Source of the DNA: Acidobacteriota bacterium | GTDB taxonomy: Bacteria; Acidobacteriota; Terriglobia; Terriglobales; Acidobacteriaceae | Length of the DNA: 8,572 bases | Reading direction: 5' to 3' | Assembly: GCA_021780095.1 (NCBI GenBank) | Contig: JAJXZK010000217.1 | Coordinates: 1-8,572 of the forward strand | Part shown: positions 6,422 to 8,572 of the stretch, piece after piece | How positions within the stretch are numbered: position 1 is the first letter of the stretch | Layout: each line of letters opens with the position of its first letter | The notes under the pieces: generated by a model | Told to the model about the DNA's origin: nothing | Seen by the model: the letters and a program-made list of their open reading frames with translations, nothing else | Database searches by the model: none | Made by a program: the position numbers and the translations under genes

Positions 6422-7210
6422 TCAGGAAACCGAACTCTCGCTGTCGACCGGTGCGCGCAGTTCCGCAATAAATTTGCCTACCGCCGCCGGTGCCTTGTCG
6501 GCGCCAGACTGCTCGATGAGTGCCACAATGGCGCTGCCCACAACGGCGGCATCGGCATATTCGGCGACTACGGCGACGTGCGACGCGTTGGAAATGCCGA
6601 AACCCAGCGCGATCGGCAATTTGGAGTAGCGGCGCAACCGTGTGACCAGTTCGCGGGCGTCGCCGGCGACCTGCTGCTGCGTCCCGGTGATGCCGACGCG
6701 AGAGATGGCGTAGATAAAACCTTCAGAAAATTCTGCAATGCGCGCGAGGCGTGAATCTGGACTGGTGGGCGCGGCCAGAAAAATCGGCTGCAGATGATGT
6801 TTCTTGAGGGCAGCGCGATATTCCTCCGATTCTTCGGCGATCAAGTCCGTGACCAGCACCGCGTCCACACCGGATTTTTCCGCGGCGGCCGCAAATGCCT
6901 CCAGACCCATTCGCAAAATGGGGTTCAGGTAGGAGAAGATGACCAGGCCGACGGAAGGACGCTGCTCGCGAAGCGAGTTGGCGAGGGCCAAGACATCCTC
7001 CAGGCGGGTTCCGTTGCGGACTGCCCGCTCACTGGCGCGCTGAATGACGGGACCGTCCGCCAGCGGGTCGCTGAAGGGGACGCCCAGTTCGAGAATGTCG
7101 GTGCCAGCATCGATGGCCGCCAGCGCGATTTTTTTGCTGGTGGCAAGGTCAGGATCGCCGATGGTGAGATAGACGACGAGGCCAGGTTGATTGTGAAATT
7201 GAATGGCCAT
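6422..7210 (-). CDS. trpA: Tryptophan synthase alpha chain TrpA
   Basis: Cleaves indole-3-glycerol phosphate to glyceraldehyde 3-phosphate and indole, which is channelled to the TrpB active site in the alpha2-beta2 complex. The 262 residues form a TIM barrel of normal length. The catalytic acids are Glu41 (ILELGVPFSDP) and Asp52 (LADGPVIQ). Phosphate and loop motifs follow: SYLNP (93-97), LAAPTS (145-150), SRVGITGTQ (170-178), GFGIS (203-207) and VVGSAIV (223-229). ATG at 7210-7208 lies 3 bases after the trpB stop. AGGGAG (minus strand, 7219-7224) inside the end of trpB is 8 bases upstream, a good coupled ribosome binding site. The gene ends 105 bases before aroQ. Confidence 0.97.
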   Translation of the reverse strand: MAIQFHNQPGLVVYLTIGDPDLATSKKIALAAIDAGTDILELGVPFSDPLADGPVIQRASERAVRNGTRLEDVLALANSLREQRPSVGLVIFSYLNPILRMGLEAFAAAAEKSGVDAVLVTDLIAEESEEYRAALKKHHLQPIFLAAPTSPDSRLARIAEFSEGFIYAISRVGITGTQQQVAGDARELVTRLRRYSKLPIALGFGISNASHVAVVAEYADAAVVGSAIVALIEQSGADKAPAAVGKFIAELRAPVDSESSVS

Positions 7211-7213
7211 CGA

Positions 7214-8440
7214 TCAGGCTCCCTGCAACTTTAGTTCGCGCGCCAGAATGCCCATATCCTTGTCGCCACGGCCCGAAATATTGATCAGCAGAATATCGTT
7301 GCGGTTCATGGCAGGCGCAATCCGTATGGCCTCTGCCACGGCGTGCGCACTTTCGAGTGCGGGCAGAATTCCTTCCATGCGAGCGAGCTTCACAGTGGCC
7401 TGCAGCGCGTCTTCATCCGAGGCAGAGACATACTCGGCGCGTCCTGAGTCGTGGAGCGCGGCATGTTCCGGGCCCACCGAAGCATAATCTAGACCTGCGG
7501 AGACTGAATGGGTGTTTGAAATCTGACCCGCGTCATCCTGCAATACGTAGGAGTATGTTCCTTGCAGGACGCCGGGTACGCCACCTTGAAAGCGGGCCGC
7601 GTGTTCGCCAAGCGCAAGGCCACGACCGCCGGCTTCCACGCCGATCAGTCGCACGTTCTTATCTGGGATGAATTCGTAGAATGCGCCGATGGCGTTGGAA
7701 CCGCCGCCAACGCAGGCCAACACCGCATTGGGTAAACGGCCTTCGGCTTCGATCATCTGCCGGCGCGCCTCAACGCTGATGACCCGTTGAAAATCGCGAA
7801 CCATAGTGGGGTAGGGATGAGCGCCGAGCACGCTGCCGAGAAGATAATGCGTGGTGCGCACATTCACTACCCAGTCACGCATGGCTTCATTGATGGCGTC
7901 TTTCAGCGTGGCGGAGCCAGCATTGACGCTGCGCACTTCGGCACCGAGCAGGCGCATGCGGTAGACGTTCAACTCCTGCCGCCGCATGTCCTCCTGGCCC
8001 ATGTAGACAATGCATTCCATGCCGAACAGTGCACACACGGTCGCGGTGGCGACGCCATGCTGACCTGCGCCGGTTTCCGCAATGATGCGGTGCTTGCCCA
8101 TGCGACGGGCCAGCAGGCCCTGACCGAGGCAATTGTTGATCTTGTGCGCGCCGGTGTGCAGCAGGTCTTCTCGCTTGAGATACATTTTCGCGCCGCCCAG
8201 AGATTCAGTCAGCCGCGAAGCATAGTACAACGGCGTTGGTCTGCCTGCATAATGATGCAGCAGGTAGGAGAGTTCGCTGGCAAACGCCGGGTCGCGCTGC
8301 GCGTCCGCGTATGCAGCCTCAAGTTCCTGCAGGGCAGCCATCAAAGTTTCCGGCACGTAGCGGCCGCCGTAGGCGTCGAAGCGACCGGGAACGTCCTCCA
8401 TCCGCGGCGTCGCAATACCAGTTCGATTCTGTTCTGCCAT
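7214..8440 (-). CDS. trpB: Tryptophan synthase beta chain TrpB
   Basis: PLP enzyme that joins indole and L-serine to tryptophan as the beta subunit of tryptophan synthase. It has 408 residues, typical of the TrpB1 class that pairs with TrpA. The N-terminus has [13 protein letters not shown] (21-33). The PLP lysine is Lys100 in HTGAHKINN, and the acid-base Glu122 is in AETGAGQHG. Phosphate-binding GGGSNA is at 245-250, the COMM/serine-loop region [17 protein letters not shown] at 311-327, [12 protein letters not shown] at 356-367 and SGRGDKD at 389-395. ATG at 8440-8438 has GAAGGA (minus strand, 8445-8450) 4 bases upstream, overlapping the trpF stop. All catalytic residues are present, so the protein looks functional. 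Confidence 0.97.
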   Translation of the reverse strand: MAEQNRTGIATPRMEDVPGRFDAYGGRYVPETLMAALQELEAAYADAQRDPAFASELSYLLHHYAGRPTPLYYASRLTESLGGAKMYLKREDLLHTGAHKINNCLGQGLLARRMGKHRIIAETGAGQHGVATATVCALFGMECIVYMGQEDMRRQELNVYRMRLLGAEVRSVNAGSATLKDAINEAMRDWVVNVRTTHYLLGSVLGAHPYPTMVRDFQRVISVEARRQMIEAEGRLPNAVLACVGGGSNAIGAFYEFIPDKNVRLIGVEAGGRGLALGEHAARFQGGVPGVLQGTYSYVLQDDAGQISNTHSVSAGLDYASVGPEHAALHDSGRAEYVSASDEDALQATVKLARMEGILPALESAHAVAEAIRIAPAMNRNDILLINISGRGDKDMGILARELKLQGA

Positions 8441-8449
8441 TCGATCCTT

Positions 8450-8572
8450 CTATCGTTGTGTCGCGTCTTGAAACTCGACGCCTGCTGCTCGCGACGTCCG
8501 GATAAAGTGTTTCACTCGCTGATGATCTTTTCTGCCTGGACCGCTTTCAACTCCGCTGCAAACATCCACTCC
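8450..8572 (-). CDS. trpF: Phosphoribosylanthranilate isomerase TrpF, C-terminal 40 codons (runs off right edge)
   Basis: Reading the minus strand from base 8572 gives an open frame of 40 codons ending in TAG at 8452-8450. It begins GVDVCSGVESGPGRKD, the hallmark C-terminal phosphate-binding segment of TrpF (usual form VDVSSGVE...G.KD), followed by a terminal helix (HQRVKHFI). TrpF isomerises N-(5-phosphoribosyl)anthranilate to the ribulose form in tryptophan synthesis. The first Ser of the usual SSGVE is Cys here. Its stop codon is 9 bases upstream of trpB and overlaps the trpB ribosome binding site, giving the classic trpF-trpB-trpA order. The N-terminal barrel is outside the window. Confidence 0.88.
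   Translation of the reverse strand, partial: GVDVCSGVESGPGRKDHQRVKHFIRTSRAAGVEFQDATQR

Overview
The window is a compact stretch of bacterial chromosome. Core biosynthetic genes fill it almost completely, with short gaps and stop/start overlaps. GC is high in the housekeeping genes (hand counts of 44/60 in two sampled lines) and clearly lower in one gene (23-30/60 in three sampled lines). The gene set and the neighbourhood (fabI, tsaE-nnr, a trp block next to a DAHP synthase/chorismate mutase/tyrA block) would fit a Gram-negative-type soil bacterium such as a member of the Acidobacteriota. That placement is a low-confidence impression from protein style, not a demonstrated assignment.

Layout on the plus strand: bases 1-700 hold the 3' part of fabI (enoyl-ACP reductase), running rightwards out of the left edge. 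It converges on a long leftward gene series, and a strong 10-bp inverted repeat at 711-735 lies in the 75-bp gap.

Layout on the minus strand, in transcription order from the right edge: the last 40 codons of trpF, then trpB, trpA, a 105-bp gap, aroQ (chorismate mutase), aroF (DAHP synthase), tyrA (prephenate dehydrogenase), an HNH endonuclease gene with an EVE/PUA-like N-terminus, nnr (NAD(P)HX epimerase/dehydratase) and tsaE (ATPase for tRNA t6A synthesis). Gaps are 9 bp (trpF-trpB) and 3 bp (trpB-trpA). There are 4-bp overlaps at aroQ-aroF (ATGA) and nnr-tsaE (GTGA), and 7 bp separates aroF from tyrA. This spacing argues for co-transcription and translational coupling.

Functionally, aroF makes DAHP, the entry compound of the shikimate pathway. 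aroQ converts chorismate to prephenate, tyrA carries prephenate towards tyrosine, and trpF/B/A complete tryptophan. The block therefore combines pathway entry with two of the three aromatic end branches. nnr and tsaE are an unrelated housekeeping pair (cofactor repair and tRNA modification) that often travels together.

The one accessory element is the HNH gene at about 2932-3891. It resembles the EVE-HNH type of modification-dependent (type IV-like) restriction enzyme. It stands alone, without a methyltransferase or transposase, between tyrA and nnr, and its lower GC suggests acquisition by transfer. No RNA genes, CRISPR arrays or insertion sequences were seen, and no stretch over 300 bases lacks a gene.
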